64,000 nt of DNA from Corylus avellana (lineage: Eukaryota; Streptophyta; Magnoliopsida; Fagales; Betulaceae), in contig NC_081544.1 in assembly GCF_901000735.1 (NCBI RefSeq), positions 34,857,235-34,921,234 of the forward strand, given 5' to 3'. Position 1 is the first letter of the stretch. Every line of letters begins with the position of its first letter. Shown in pieces: positions 23,076-35,100 of this stretch. A program made the translations under genes and the position numbers. Under the pieces are notes generated by a model. That model did no database searches, had not been told where the DNA came from, and worked only from the letters and a program-made list of their open reading frames with translations.

Positions 23076-24671
23076 AAAATAATAATAATAATTCACCTAC
23101 TTAAAATTTCAATACACTTGTGGGTTTTTGTTGTAGTAAAAAATTAAAAGGCGTCAACTGGGGGAGGTGAAGTTTCAGATTCGTTTCTAATCCATTTCCC
23201 ATCAGTTAAAAAAAGACAAAAACCATCTTCTTTCAAAAACCATTTGCGGGTGGTATCATTTCAAAACCACCCACAAAGGGAGGGAGGGAGGCCCTGTATA
23301 TCTGGTCCCTGGACTGGCTCAAACTAATGGGCCTACATATAAAATCAGGCCCAGCCTAAACTTCTTTTACTTACTACTACTAATAAATAAATAAAATAAA
23401 AAAGTCACTCCCCTGCTAAGTTTGACCAACACTTAAAAATTGTCCAGCTGTTTTTTTTTTTAATGCTTTCAGAAGAATTTTCTTATGGTTCAGATCAATT
23501 TTATATACTTAATAATACATATATTATTTAAAAAATTTAAATGACTTAGTGCAGCCATCCATATCACGGCGGTCATAAATTGAGCCAAACCAAAACGTTA
23601 ATCGTCTATGTTATTTATATTGAGTAATGTTATAAGTTTTTTTAGAATCATCTCAAATGTGATGTGGCTTTTAAAATTATCAATAGATCAAAAATTAATA
23701 AATTACATATTAAATTTAACGTGATTATAAGAAGCCTTATAGTATTACTCATTTATATTAATGAAGCAAAGATTACCTCAATTTTCTCAAGAGTCACACT
23801 AGGGGTAAAAGTCGTTATGCTTGTCTTGGCTCTTTGCATGCCTTTTTTTTTTTTTTTTTTTTTTGACCTTTTGGTACATTGAAATGATAATTACTCAAGT
23901 ATAAGAATGAGTATTACTTGAGTACATAAGAATAAATTTTTTTAATCTCCCACCAAAAAAAAAAAAAAAATTTTTTTGGCACAAAAAATAATCATCCCAC
24001 GTGGGTTGGCCATCCAAGGGGATGATTTTTTTTTTTTTTTTTCTTCTTCTTATTTTTGGGTGGCAAGAAAAAAAAAAGTTATTTTATTTTTAAAAAACTG
24101 CTATTTCATATATGGTGTAATAGTTGTTTCTTACCTTTTTTAGAGGAATAATTATCCCCTGTCTCACGGAAATAGGTATGTATGCTATTGTTAAAAATAT
24201 ATTAATGTACCAAGCAAACGTGGGTGTAGTTTTCTTTGTTTTCTCCTTATGGTGGGGTAATGGCTTATGGCTATACTGTACGTTTGGACGGGAAAGTGGT
24301 GCTTCTGTTGGGCAACATTGATTGCAGAAGAGCACAGTAGCAGCCCAAAGTAAAGATGTCAACTTGGAATAATGGCAGCCCAAATTGCAGTTGAGAAAAA
24401 TAATGAAAGGCAAAGAAAAGATACATGTAAGAGAGAAGGTATCCCTTTCTTTTCTTGAAGTGTGAAAGGTTTGAACACTAAGCAACCTGCTTCTCCTCTC
24501 TCTCTCTCTCTCTCTCTCTTTATCATCTCATCTCTTTTAAAAAGTCCCCATCTGGTCTCCTCCTCCAATATTCCCTCAACAGAACAAAGCTACTCACCAA
24601 AAAGCCAGTCTTTTTGTTATTCGCTCTCGCTTTGTCTCATTTTTTACTCAAGCAATTCGAAGAAAGAACAA
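23076..24671. other. Intergenic and 5' UTR of the second RING gene
   Basis: AT-rich sequence with several poly-T and poly-A runs (23843-23865, 23955-23980, 24027-24041). A CT dinucleotide tract at about 24495-24519 and the pyrimidine-rich stretch after it are probably the 5' UTR of the gene that starts at 24672. No other gene is seen. Confidence 0.5.
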
Positions 24672-26353
24672 ATGTGGCAAACACAGCCCAACAAATCCTG
24701 TTTCAGAGAATCCATCAAAGCTCTTGAAGCTGATATACAGCATGCCAACACCCTGTAAGTTTTTTTATATATATATATTCTTCTTTTGGGCTTTTATATT
24801 TACTTTTATTAACCATAATATCTACCACTTTTGGGATTGTTGTTATTCACAACTCAAATTTCGTAGAGCCCATTTTCGTGTTTGTTGTCCTTAAATAGCA
24901 AAGAACCGGTGGCGTTCCTTCCTGTTTTTCTCTTCTGCAATTTGCTTTGTAGATAATTCTGTCAAATTGTGGTAGTTTAGATGCTGTTTTGTGATCAATT
25001 AAGGGCAAGTGGGGTGAATTTGTATATGAATTTGGGGTTTTGTGGATATAGGTATGTATTGCAGATGCTTTTATAAGGGCTTCTTAGGGGGAAATGCCTC
25101 AATTATATACAGACTAGAGCCATCATATGTTCCCATACGTGTTTCTTTTTTGCAAACTTCTTTCCTCTAAAACCCCAACAAGGAAAACCCGTTAAAAATA
25201 CAATGTGATACCTAAAAGCTGTTGTTTTGCCTCCAAATTGTTTACTTTAATGGTTTTGGCATCTACCCAGATGAATTTGTGCTTTGATGAGCAGAGTTGA
25301 TTAATTGAATTTTTTATTGGGGGGTTTGTTTTGCAGGGCAGCTGCTCTCCCAATAGATTATTGTGGGGATAGTATTCAGATGAGATTGTCTTACAGCCCC
25401 TTCGCCCCCTTTCTTCTTTATTTGATTGAGTGGATGGATTATAGTTGTACAGATACCCTCCCCAGTTATTTAGGCCTTCTCCACGTACTTATATACAAGG
25501 TGGGTTGTTATCTGTTTCTAGTCATTTTCATTTCATTTTAATCTTTGCATTGGTGTTCTTTTAGTCCCCTGCTCTCCCTGTAGAAATCCTAATGAAACTC
25601 CACATAATTAATTGTCCAGGTATATGTTGATGGGATGCCAACAATGTCCTCAAAAGAAAGGAAAGCTAGTCTACGGGAATTTTATGGTCTGTCCCTTCTG
25701 TGGTTTCTTGTTAACAAATGTCTGATTTCCTGGTCTCCGCATTATTTTCAGTTTCAACTCCTCAATGTATCTGATTGTAAATTCCTTGCAGCCGTAATTT
25801 ACCCTTCTCTTAGACAACTTGAAGGCGAGTTCATTGAATTGGAAGATAGTACATTGGGAAGCCAATCCACAGAAATCTTAGCCAGAAAGAGAGCGGAAGG
25901 GAGGAGGAAGCTTTCTGATAATGATCTAGAGAGAGATGAAGAATGTGGGATATGCATGGAGAATTGCACAAGGATGGTATTGCCCAGCTGTGGGCATGCT
26001 CTGTGCAACAGTTGCTTCCACGACTGGTAGCCCCAACTCGTACTTGCACTGTAAAGTTTTTGTAAATTGCTCATTAGAATTTTCACTTTATCTTCACCAT
26101 TCGTTGGAATATATCTGTTATAGTGTGCTTGATACTAAATGACAGGAATGTGCGGTCTCAGTCCTGCCCTTTTTGTCGCGGCAGCCTAAAGAGAGTTAGC
26201 TCTAGAGATTTATGGGATCTCATTAGCAACTGTGATGTGATTGATACAATTGCTCTTGCAAAGGAGAATTTGAGACGTTTCTACCTTTATATTGAAAATC
26301 TGCCACTCGTTATGCCTGACACACATGTGGTTATATATGATTACATGCTTTGA
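24672..26353 (+). CDS. AIRP2-like RING E3 ubiquitin ligase (copy 2)
   Basis: Five exons (24672-24754, 25337-25499, 25620-25686, 25792-26026, 26146-26353), all GT-AG, give 251 residues. Exons 2, 3 and 4 have exactly the lengths (163, 67, 235 bases) and phases of copy 1. The protein begins MWQTQPNKSCFRES, shares EADIQHANTL with its paralogue, and then diverges: the RAKGGA block of copy 1 is replaced by DYCGDS and CTCLLPRY by CTDTLPSY. The RING is complete: CGIC, then SCGHALCNSC and CPFC. It should be an active ubiquitin ligase, but divergence in the N-terminal half suggests a different partner or substrate. It lies 11.7 kb from copy 1 and is transcribed away from it, with the receptor kinase between them. 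Confidence 0.9.
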
Positions 26354-28142
26354 CTCCAGAGGAAGCATTAAGTAGTATGCTAAATGAAATGCTGATTACC
26401 CATTGTATAGAGTCTGGGGAAGTTTAAATCTCGTCTACCATGGCAGGTTGAGTAGCTGTTCCATGGCAGTTGTATATAGTTAACATAACTGCTGGATGTC
26501 TTTGATCATCCATGGAATCTCTCAAGACAAAAGCAAGGACAATGCACCTGCACGTATGTTGAGACTAGCAAATGTAAAAATGTATAAAAGGTATGCTTGG
26601 CCTTCAACTCAGCTTTTTGGAACCTGAGTGTTGGGAATGTAAATGGAAACATATTTGATTAATATATGTGTTTCTGCTTATTATACTACGTGATATATGC
26701 CAAAAGTCATGGTTTAAATTTATGTTATTCTAAACTTTTTCTTCTTGAATTCCAATGAAGGCCAAAAAAAAAAAAAAAAAAAAATCAATAGCGAATTCCA
26801 TAATCATTTTCTTTTACCAAGAGGCCCCCCATTAGTTCTTAAACTGGTTTTGTTTAGATGATAAATATGCAGCATTGATCTTAAACTTGCGCATCAGGAA
26901 TGGTGGCTGAGATGTTCTGAAACAATTGAAAAAGATTTGCTGATGTTTGGCAACAGTTATTTTCAAGTAGAATTGCTTGAAGGATTTTGATGGATTAGGT
27001 GCTTACGGTACCTATTGAGTACCTTGTGAGATTTACTTGGTATCTGTTCCTTTTAACGGTGGATGTACACTCTAATCCCCTTAACTGCAAGCAAAAGATT
27101 ATGCTTATTTCTTAATTCTTTGTTCTTTAACTTCATCAGATATCTTAAAATCCCTTGTATGCATCCTTAAGGAACCCCTTGGATTAATGGGTTAGAAAAC
27201 TCGCTGGATAGCTTAAACTAGGTGATATGTGGTTCAATAAGGTTAAATGGGTTAATTTAGGTAGTTGGCATGCTGCTTCCTATTTCTTAATATATATATT
27301 GACAAGGAAACATAACATTAAACAATTAAAGAGAGAGATAGATACAAAAGAAAGGGATGGATGTTGGGCTTGGATGGCTCAGATTTAAGGGTTATTTTGA
27401 TGATAACAATGCGAAAGTAGGTAGATGTGGCTGTTTCAAATACAAAGCTTTTGGAAACATGAATATGTTGGGCCTGGATGGCCCAAATTTTCTGATAAAA
27501 AGCCAAATAGGTTCTATTATTCCCCATTTTGCTTGGATGGCCCAATAATAGTCTAATAAAATTATCTCTGATTGCATTTTTGTTGAGGAACTTCATGGGA
27601 GGGGAGGAGTAAGAGGTTAGTGAAGAATTAAAAAAAAAAAGAAAAAAGAATAAACAGGTAAAGAAACAAGAGTCGTGGCAAAGCATAATAGGAAAGCATT
27701 AAGGCAGAGCCATATTCTAACTTTAAAATAAACAAATAAAAAGATACACCCCACTGAAGAGAAGTTGCATGGAGTTCATCCTCCCATTTGTTAGTCACCA
27801 ATCATGCTCACTCTCTCTTCAACTAAACAATTCTCTTTGGATATAAAGAATTTTTGAGTGGGAATTTCCTTTCAGGGCCATTGGGTTTTACCAGAAACCC
27901 TAGCTCCTCTACCCCACCCTCAAAAGGCAGACTCCAAAACTTTAAACCCCTATTTGCTCAAAGTTAAAACCTGTACCAGCAATATCACCTGGGACAAATA
28001 AATAATGAGAAATAATACATAAAAAGTAAGTACACCGACATTACTCTAATAAGAGACGAAAAATGGAAAATGGGTTACATCCACTAAGGAGCCTGGGGGT
28101 GTTATTCATGCTTAAATCACCATCCCAAATGCTCAGCCGTTA

Positions 28143-28173
<31 letters not shown>

Positions 28174-28660
28174 TATAATAATGTAGTATGTGTGTGCCAC
28201 AAAGTGCGCAAGCAAACACTCTCTCCTTGGTCATTAAACATAATCAAGTGATGATTGGCGCAAAGAAGTCATTGTTTAAATGGGACCAAATTGGCAGTGT
28301 CGTGGCCTCAGCCTGGCGGCCTAGGGCAATCTTTATTTTGCCTTTGTGGGGTGGGGTGTAGTGGCCTCATTTGTTGACAATGATTAGCTATTTTCTAGAT
28401 TTTGTGAATTGCTTCCATCAATGATATTCTACAACGTGATTTATTTATTTATTGGTAATTTTTTCTTATTCTTGATCTTGGGGGCATGAATCATTATGCT
28501 ATTAGTGTGACCATCATTTGTTTAGGTAACAGATTATGGATTGAGCTCTCCATTATATATAACAATCCAAACAAATGTAGATGTTTGTTTGTTATCAAGA
28601 TAAGTGGGTTTGATATGTTAAAAATTAAAGTTACTTGCCTTAGTAACTAGGATTGGCAAT
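26354..28660. other. Intergenic, no gene seen; repeated site-II-like palindrome
   Basis: The start is the presumed 3' UTR of the RING gene. Between 27361 and 27548 a ttggatggc block recurs three times (near 27370, 27474 and 27532). The middle copy is a perfect 7-base inverted repeat, ttgggcc-tggat-ggcccaa, at 27468-27486, and the third ends in ggcccaa. TGGGCC is the core of plant site II promoter elements, but there is no adjacent gene to regulate. AT runs occur at 28141-28180. No coding region is supported. Confidence 0.5.
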
Positions 28661-28668
28661 TTAACTCA

Positions 28669-29066
28669 TGAAATACGAACCCGACACGAACACGACACGT
28701 AATTTTAGGGTTAGAGTTTAGGTTAAACAAATTCGGGTTGTAAACAGGTTATCTGTTTATGACACATTTAATAAACATGTCGGGTCTTGTCAACCTGCAG
28801 GTTCGCGGTATATATATATATATATTATTTTTTCTTGTTTGGTTGCTAGAATTTTTCCATTTTGGTAAAATGACTTTAAACGTGTTCATGGGTCATGTCA
28901 TGTCAATCTGATACGATATGTTTATCTAAATGAATTACATGTGTCGTGTTACCCGTTAAGAAAATGTGTCGTGTCCGGGTTTAGCATAAATGGGTTGACA
29001 CAAACCCGACACGCCAACATGTTTTGCCAACTCAACAGTAACACACATACTGTTGAGTTGGCAAAA
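28669..29066. mobile_element. Non-autonomous repeat rich in cgacacg/cgggtt, ending in a perfect hairpin
   Basis: The stretch begins ggattggcaa and is dense in acccgacacg, gtgtcg and cgggtt words on both strands, a composition common to a repeat family seen in many plant genomes. Its 3' end carries a perfect 19-base inverted repeat: 29022-29040 (ttttgccaactcaacagta) pairs with 29048-29066 across a 7-base loop. The ttggcaa word at the left end is complementary to ttgccaa at the right, which fits short terminal inverted repeats of a hAT-like MITE. No protein is encoded. The class is inferred. Confidence 0.5.
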
Positions 29067-32000
29067 GTATGTAACATACTGTGAGATGGAATGAAAAAGT
29101 CAAATTTTAAAATCTACAATCTCATATTTTAAAAAAAATTTGAGAGAATCCAAATTCACAAATTACAAAATGTAACATGATCTTCTCAATTTCAAATGAA
29201 AGTACAAATTATTTGTACAGTATTCAACTCACAAGCCATAAGGATGATTGTACTTTTGATGTGCAGAGGCAAAATTTAAAAAAATAATTTTTTGGGAATT
29301 CACCTTATATATATTTATATATATAGCCGTGGATATTGCTTCCCCTTCGGATATTGGAAGAGTTTGACTACTTTCTTTAAAAGTTGGAGGTGGTTTGGCC
29401 ACTTTCAATTCGACTAGTTGGGAGTGCCCAAACTACTCCGTTGGCAACTGGGGTGGTCTAGTCAGATGATGACGAGCAAAGAGAGAAGTGACGATGGCAG
29501 AGAGGAGAGAGAGAAGCAAGGGAGTGAAAATGAGCTGTGTTTTGCATGGCAGTTCTAGGAGCGTTGATTTAAAAACCAATGGCCAAAATAAAATTTATGG
29601 TATAGCCGTGGTAGATCTAATATTGTACGGAATCTCAATCAAAAGGTGACAGCATGAAAGCGTGAAAAGCACGGCCCAATGCACGGATAAAGTGCAGAGT
29701 AAGGGTGCAAATTTGAGCTGACAATTGGATGTTTTGTCTCCTGAGTTTGGAGCGTGTTGTATAAGCCTTTATGGGTCCAAAGACAAGTTGACAAGAAGAG
29801 GTTGAGGGTTGGTTTTTTGTTTGTATAATCTAATGTACCATTGAGCACTACAATATTCAAAGGAATTTCACTCACCAAAGTACACAAAAGACTCTTTAAA
29901 TTATATCAATTATTGGGCATCAACCAATATCATAAACTTTCCTTGCTCCACTTCTATTATTTTATGTCTCTTAAAGCTTTCCAAACAATTACTGGCTCTC
30001 TGCGGTGACCTTCAACATATTTCACCCGTTCTTTGCCTCATCACCACAACAAAAAGCTAGTCAAAACAGTGGAGAAGGTTCTTTACATCATCCATCTCAG
30101 CTTGTCCCAATGGAAACATAATCCATCTCCAACTTCAAATGCTTCTGGGCTTGTCCAACCAATGCTCCTCTTGTCTCTCAAATGCATTCCCACCTGCCCA
30201 TGCACCATAATTTTCATCCATATATAACAACTTCACATTGTTTATCTTCTCTTTTTGTGTGCTTGAATTGCACGTAATTCAGATACCCACGTAGGGTTTT
30301 AGGACTTATCAATTCCAAGCAGCGTGGACAGAGTAGGTGAGCCTTGCAGCCTTTCTTTTTTTTTGTGGGGTGCATCATTATAATATGAGATCCCAATTTA
30401 GAGTCTAAATGGAGTAGCACTATTGAGGAGATTATATTAAAAATACATTTTCAAAAAAAAATAATAATAATAATAATGAGAATTTATGGAGAACATGTTT
30501 AATATTTTAAAAATCATAACAAAGAGTAAAGAAGAACAGTTGGCCAATCAGCAAATATTAATTCCTCCTTGTGTATTTTTTGATGTTCTATAGCAGTGGA
30601 CTGGAACTTTTTTTTTCTGGTATCCAAAGATATTGACCAATCCGATCAATGTTTTGTCTAATTTTTTCTTTTCTTCTTTTTGGCAATTGGGGAAACCCAT
30701 GGAATTGACCAACCAGACCTGTAATGGAATATTTTCTCTATATTCTTTCTGGCAATTAGGGAAACCCGAAAATATTCCATTTTAGGTCTGGTTCCATTCT
30801 ACAAGTTATTCGTTTTGATTCTCAGTCCAAGTTCTAAAACCAAAATGATAAGTCTCACTGCTAAGTGATTTGGCACTTGAATTTCAAATCAATCAACTAA
30901 GAATTTAGAAGTTGGTTGCTAATTCGCTCTCAAAATGTTTAAAGTTAATGGTCAAGACTTACAAAGAGGCATGGAACTTGATGGCTATGATGCTCAATAA
31001 AATAAATAAAGTAAGAATTTTTTTATTTTTTTTATTTTTTAAGTATCTGACCTTCTTCCTACTCCACATTCTTTCTTGGATCAAACCCATTTACTTAAAC
31101 ATTTATTTCCAATCAGACTCATTGGTGAATGGTGGTGACTCCCCACTAGGAATGTACGATTTGGAAGAGGACTAAGGACTTATAGGCAGTCCTTACATGA
31201 ATTTGGATTGGGTAAAATTAGTTGACCAGTCCTACATTACTAATGTAAAAGGATAAGTGAACTCCCTACCTATCTAGATTGGTGGGCTCCGCACCCTGGC
31301 GGTCCGGACACTTCTTTTACAACATTATCACGGTTCTAGTGAATCGCTCTCTTATTTGAATTAAGATTCTCTCTATTTCATTTTCAGATAATATTCAGTT
31401 AGTTATAGTAGAAGAATACTTTTATTCATTCAAAAAGTAAAATAACAAAAATAGCTGTCTGCAATAACTAACGAAATACCATTCCGTTCGTTTGAACTGA
31501 AATGAATTCTGTTCCCTCTTATCTAGGCGGCATGGGCTCCCTATTGGAGTTCATTGCTTAGGCTCCCTGCTCAGACAATTGAACTCTCAACTTGGAACAA
31601 AAGTCTCTCTCCCTCAACTCTCACAATTATTTCTTCTCCCTCCTCTTGGGAAAAAGGAATAGCAGAAGATCCCCTGTTGACAAGTACAAACAACCTTTGT
31701 ACAAATTAGGATTTAGGACTGCCTCGACAATATTTGTCATTTATTTAGTGCCCTTTTTCGTTCAAACATTCTTTCACCCAAGACCTTCAAAATTCTTCTG
31801 GCTCTTTCTTTCTTTGGGTAGGCCAGATTCTACCCTTCGATTTCTCAAAGTTAGTCTGTTTCACACTCTTTTATCGGCACTATAAATGAAACAATTTTTT
31901 TTTTTCTTGGAAAGGAGAGAGACCCAAACCGAAAGGTGAAAGAGGCTAACGTGCGCCACAGTGACCGTTAGCTAGCCGGCGCCAATATTCGTTGGTGGTC

Positions 32001-32159
32001 TCTCGCTCTTTCTTTCAGTCTCTCTCTCTTGGGTGCTTCCCTTAAAATCCAAAGAAACCCATTATTTTTAAAGTCGAGAACTTTGATCCCTGTAGTCTCT
32101 TTCTTGTCTTTCGGAGCCACTCTCCTTCCCACCACTTCAATCTCCCCGTACACTTCAAT
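29067..32159. other. Intergenic; promoter and 5' UTR of the ARR11-like gene at the 3' end
   Basis: I see no supported gene. Open frames near 29639, 30033, 30912 and 31592 lack any family resemblance and sit in AT-rich sequence. A direct pair ggcaatt(g/a)gggaaaccc occurs near 30682 and 30752. The final 170 bases are pyrimidine-rich (tctctctctctt near 32019) and are probably the 5' UTR of the response regulator. Confidence 0.5.
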
Positions 32160-35100
32160 ATGAGTTTTTCAGCTCCTTCAATGGAGAACGGCTTTTCTTC
32201 TCCGAGGAACGAATCGTTCCCGGCCGGTCTTCGTGTTCTCGTCGTTGATGACGATCCCACGTGGCTCAAAATCCTTGAAAAGATGCTTAAGAAGTGCTCA
32301 TACGAAGGTGCGCACCCACTTGCTTATTTGCTACTGTTCCTGCGTTGCTAAATATTCTCTGCGTTGGTTTTACTTCGGCACTTTGTAGATTAGGTAGTTT
32401 CTTTTGCTAATATTTGTTGGTTTCGAGGTGGGTTTCTCAAATTATGCGTTAATTCGAGGTGTAATGGCTTCTTGGTATGTTTCATTGTTTTCGTGTGTTA
32501 TTTCTCTATGTTTTCTTGGGTGTTAGAAGTGCATGTTAAATTCATAGCTCATATTTTATTGCAGGTGTTAAGGATGCATAACGGTGAAAGTGACATAGAA
32601 GTGGAGAGATTAAGGATGCTTTTATTATTGTTTTTGTGAATTAGCTGTGTTAATTGAGGCTTTTTATTTGCAAATTGTTAGTTTCATTAATGGAAATTGA
32701 TACTAAAATTGATCAGTGTTAATCAAATAGTACATCTTCAGAAACACTACTGATACGTGTTTTTCCGGATTTCTGATTTGAGATGATTGTATGCTTTAAT
32801 GAACCTACCAAAATGGAGACATAGATGAACTAGGTGTGCTAGATTTTTAGCTAATGCACAGTCATCCCGGCATTTAGGGATAGTTGTTCTCAATATGAAA
32901 GGAAAGCAGTTCAGGTTAGGTAAAAGATCGATTTTTCTATAGCATAATTGTGGTGTAAGATTTTATGTGCACGTTAATTTTGGATACTAATGACGGAGGA
33001 AGTGAAAGCTGTTGTTTGCAACTTTTTTCTTGAGAAAAGTTTCTGAAAGGTGTTGATTTAGGGTAACTAGGGCTTTCTTTGGTGCCTGTGCTAGGGTACT
33101 TATATGATTCTTATCTATATTAGTTGAAGTGCAAAAGGCCTTTTTCCAATCAAGCATGGCTTGAACCTAGACCCTGCGTAGGTCATTCTCTTGAATTTAA
33201 GGATGAGAACACGCAGCATGTATTTCAGTTTACTCAATTGTCTTACCTCTTGAGAGGCTGATAATCTAAGTACCTGCATGTGCTTAGTACGCTACTCAGC
33301 TTGTCATCAAAGAGGCAAATTTGAAAATAAGACTTCAAGCTCAATTTTCACCAGTCACAATTGGGCAAAACCAGATTCCTTGAGCAGGTTTGTGAACATG
33401 TGAGGTCAGTAAAGTGCAGCCTTAATAAATTTAGCCATTAAGACACGGATCAAAACCAAACCACCATAAAAAGACAGTCTTATAAGTGATAATACTGTAT
33501 CAAGATCTGATGAAGAATTGAATGAACTTCTGTGGTGTGTTGGAAGGGTAATTGGTACTCATAGCCGTAAGAGTGTTGTTCTGACAAACATGCGTGTAAT
33601 GCTAGGTGAATGGACAATAGTTTTTGGCAAAAAGAAGCTTGTGCTCAGGCATACCTACTATGGCCAAGCTTGAACATGGCTGAGTGCAATCTGGTCAAGC
33701 CTAAGTGCACGTCAAACTTAAATTAATTTCAACTTGTCTTGGATAAGTTGCTTTTCAGCCTCAGAGTTGGCTTCATAAATATGTTCACGATACTAATTCT
33801 GTTCAGAGCCATCTGCTCTGATACCATTTGAGTGAAAATTCGTATTGGATTTTCAAGCTTCTTTGTAGTTCATTTTTCCAATGGTGTTTTCTCTTTTGGA
33901 TCAACTAGTGCTGTCAGAGACCTTTATCAGACATTATCATAACTTCTTGTATGCCCTTCAAAGTCATTACCTATCTCTTTTATGCCTCAAATGACCAATA
34001 TTATTGAATATTTCTCCAAGTCATGCCACACAATGGGTCTTTCTAGCATCCCATCCCTATTTGTCTTTTCTCCTGATTAGCCAATAATGTATTACTTCAT
34101 ACTGTGAAAACCGTATTTTAGGTCTCTTGTATATCTTCCTTCCAGTCATTATGTACTCAGCATATTGTCATTTCCTTCAATCATATGAAACTTAGTTCCT
34201 GTCTTATCTGTTTCTCATGTATGATAAGAAAAACAAGATAGCAAAGGCTTTTATTTGCAGGAGAATGGTTGACTTAAAAAAATTGAAACATAACTATTAA
34301 CTGATCTAAGAGAGGTGAATTTTCTTCTTATGTCCATGTTACAATGCCACTTGTGGTTTGAATGAATTTTATTGCACAGGATGACTTCTGCTTTTTTGAC
34401 ACAGCTGATCAATCAACTCCACAATAGCATCTTCCAAAAATTTAAATCCATTCTGACAACTTTTATTATTATTTTCTTTTTCAGTCACTACGTGTGGCTT
34501 AGCAAGAGAAGCTTTAAAATTGCTTCGAGAAAGGAAAGATGGGTATGACATCGTAATCAGCGATGTTAACATGCCAGACATGGATGGCTTTAAACTTCTT
34601 GAGCATGTTGGACTTGAGATGGATCTTCCTGTTCTAAGTCAGTTCTCTACCACTAATATATCAAACTTTATCTAACATGCTAAAATTTCTTCTATGTTTT
34701 TATTCCCATCCACTGGAATCCCTACTTCTAACTAGTTGCATTTTATTAACCTGCAAAGTGATGTCTGTTGATGGTGAAACGAGTCGTGTTATGAAAGGGG
34801 TTCAGCATGGAGCATGTGATTATCTCCTCAAGCCCATAAGGATGAAAGAACTCCGGAACATATGGCAGCATGTCTTCAGAAAGAAGATACATGAAATCAG
34901 AGATATTGAGAGCCATGACAGCTATGATGGCATTCAGATATCAAGAAATGGGTCAGAACTTTCTGATGATGGGCACATGTTTTGCGGTGAAGATCTGGCT
35001 TATGTAAAGAAGAGAAAAGATTTTGAAAACAAGCACGATGACATTGGTGATCATTCGTCTACAAAGAAACACAGAGTAGTTTGGTCGGTTGACCTTCATC

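Noticed and set aside
12929..24519. Shared CT microsatellite in the 5' UTRs of the two RING paralogues as a conserved element
   Set aside because: Relative to transcription one is a GA run and the other a CT run, so they are not the same element.
31592..31885. 97-codon open frame upstream of ARR11
   Set aside because: No recognisable domain; it lies in the leader/promoter region, and its composition matches translated non-coding AT-rich DNA.
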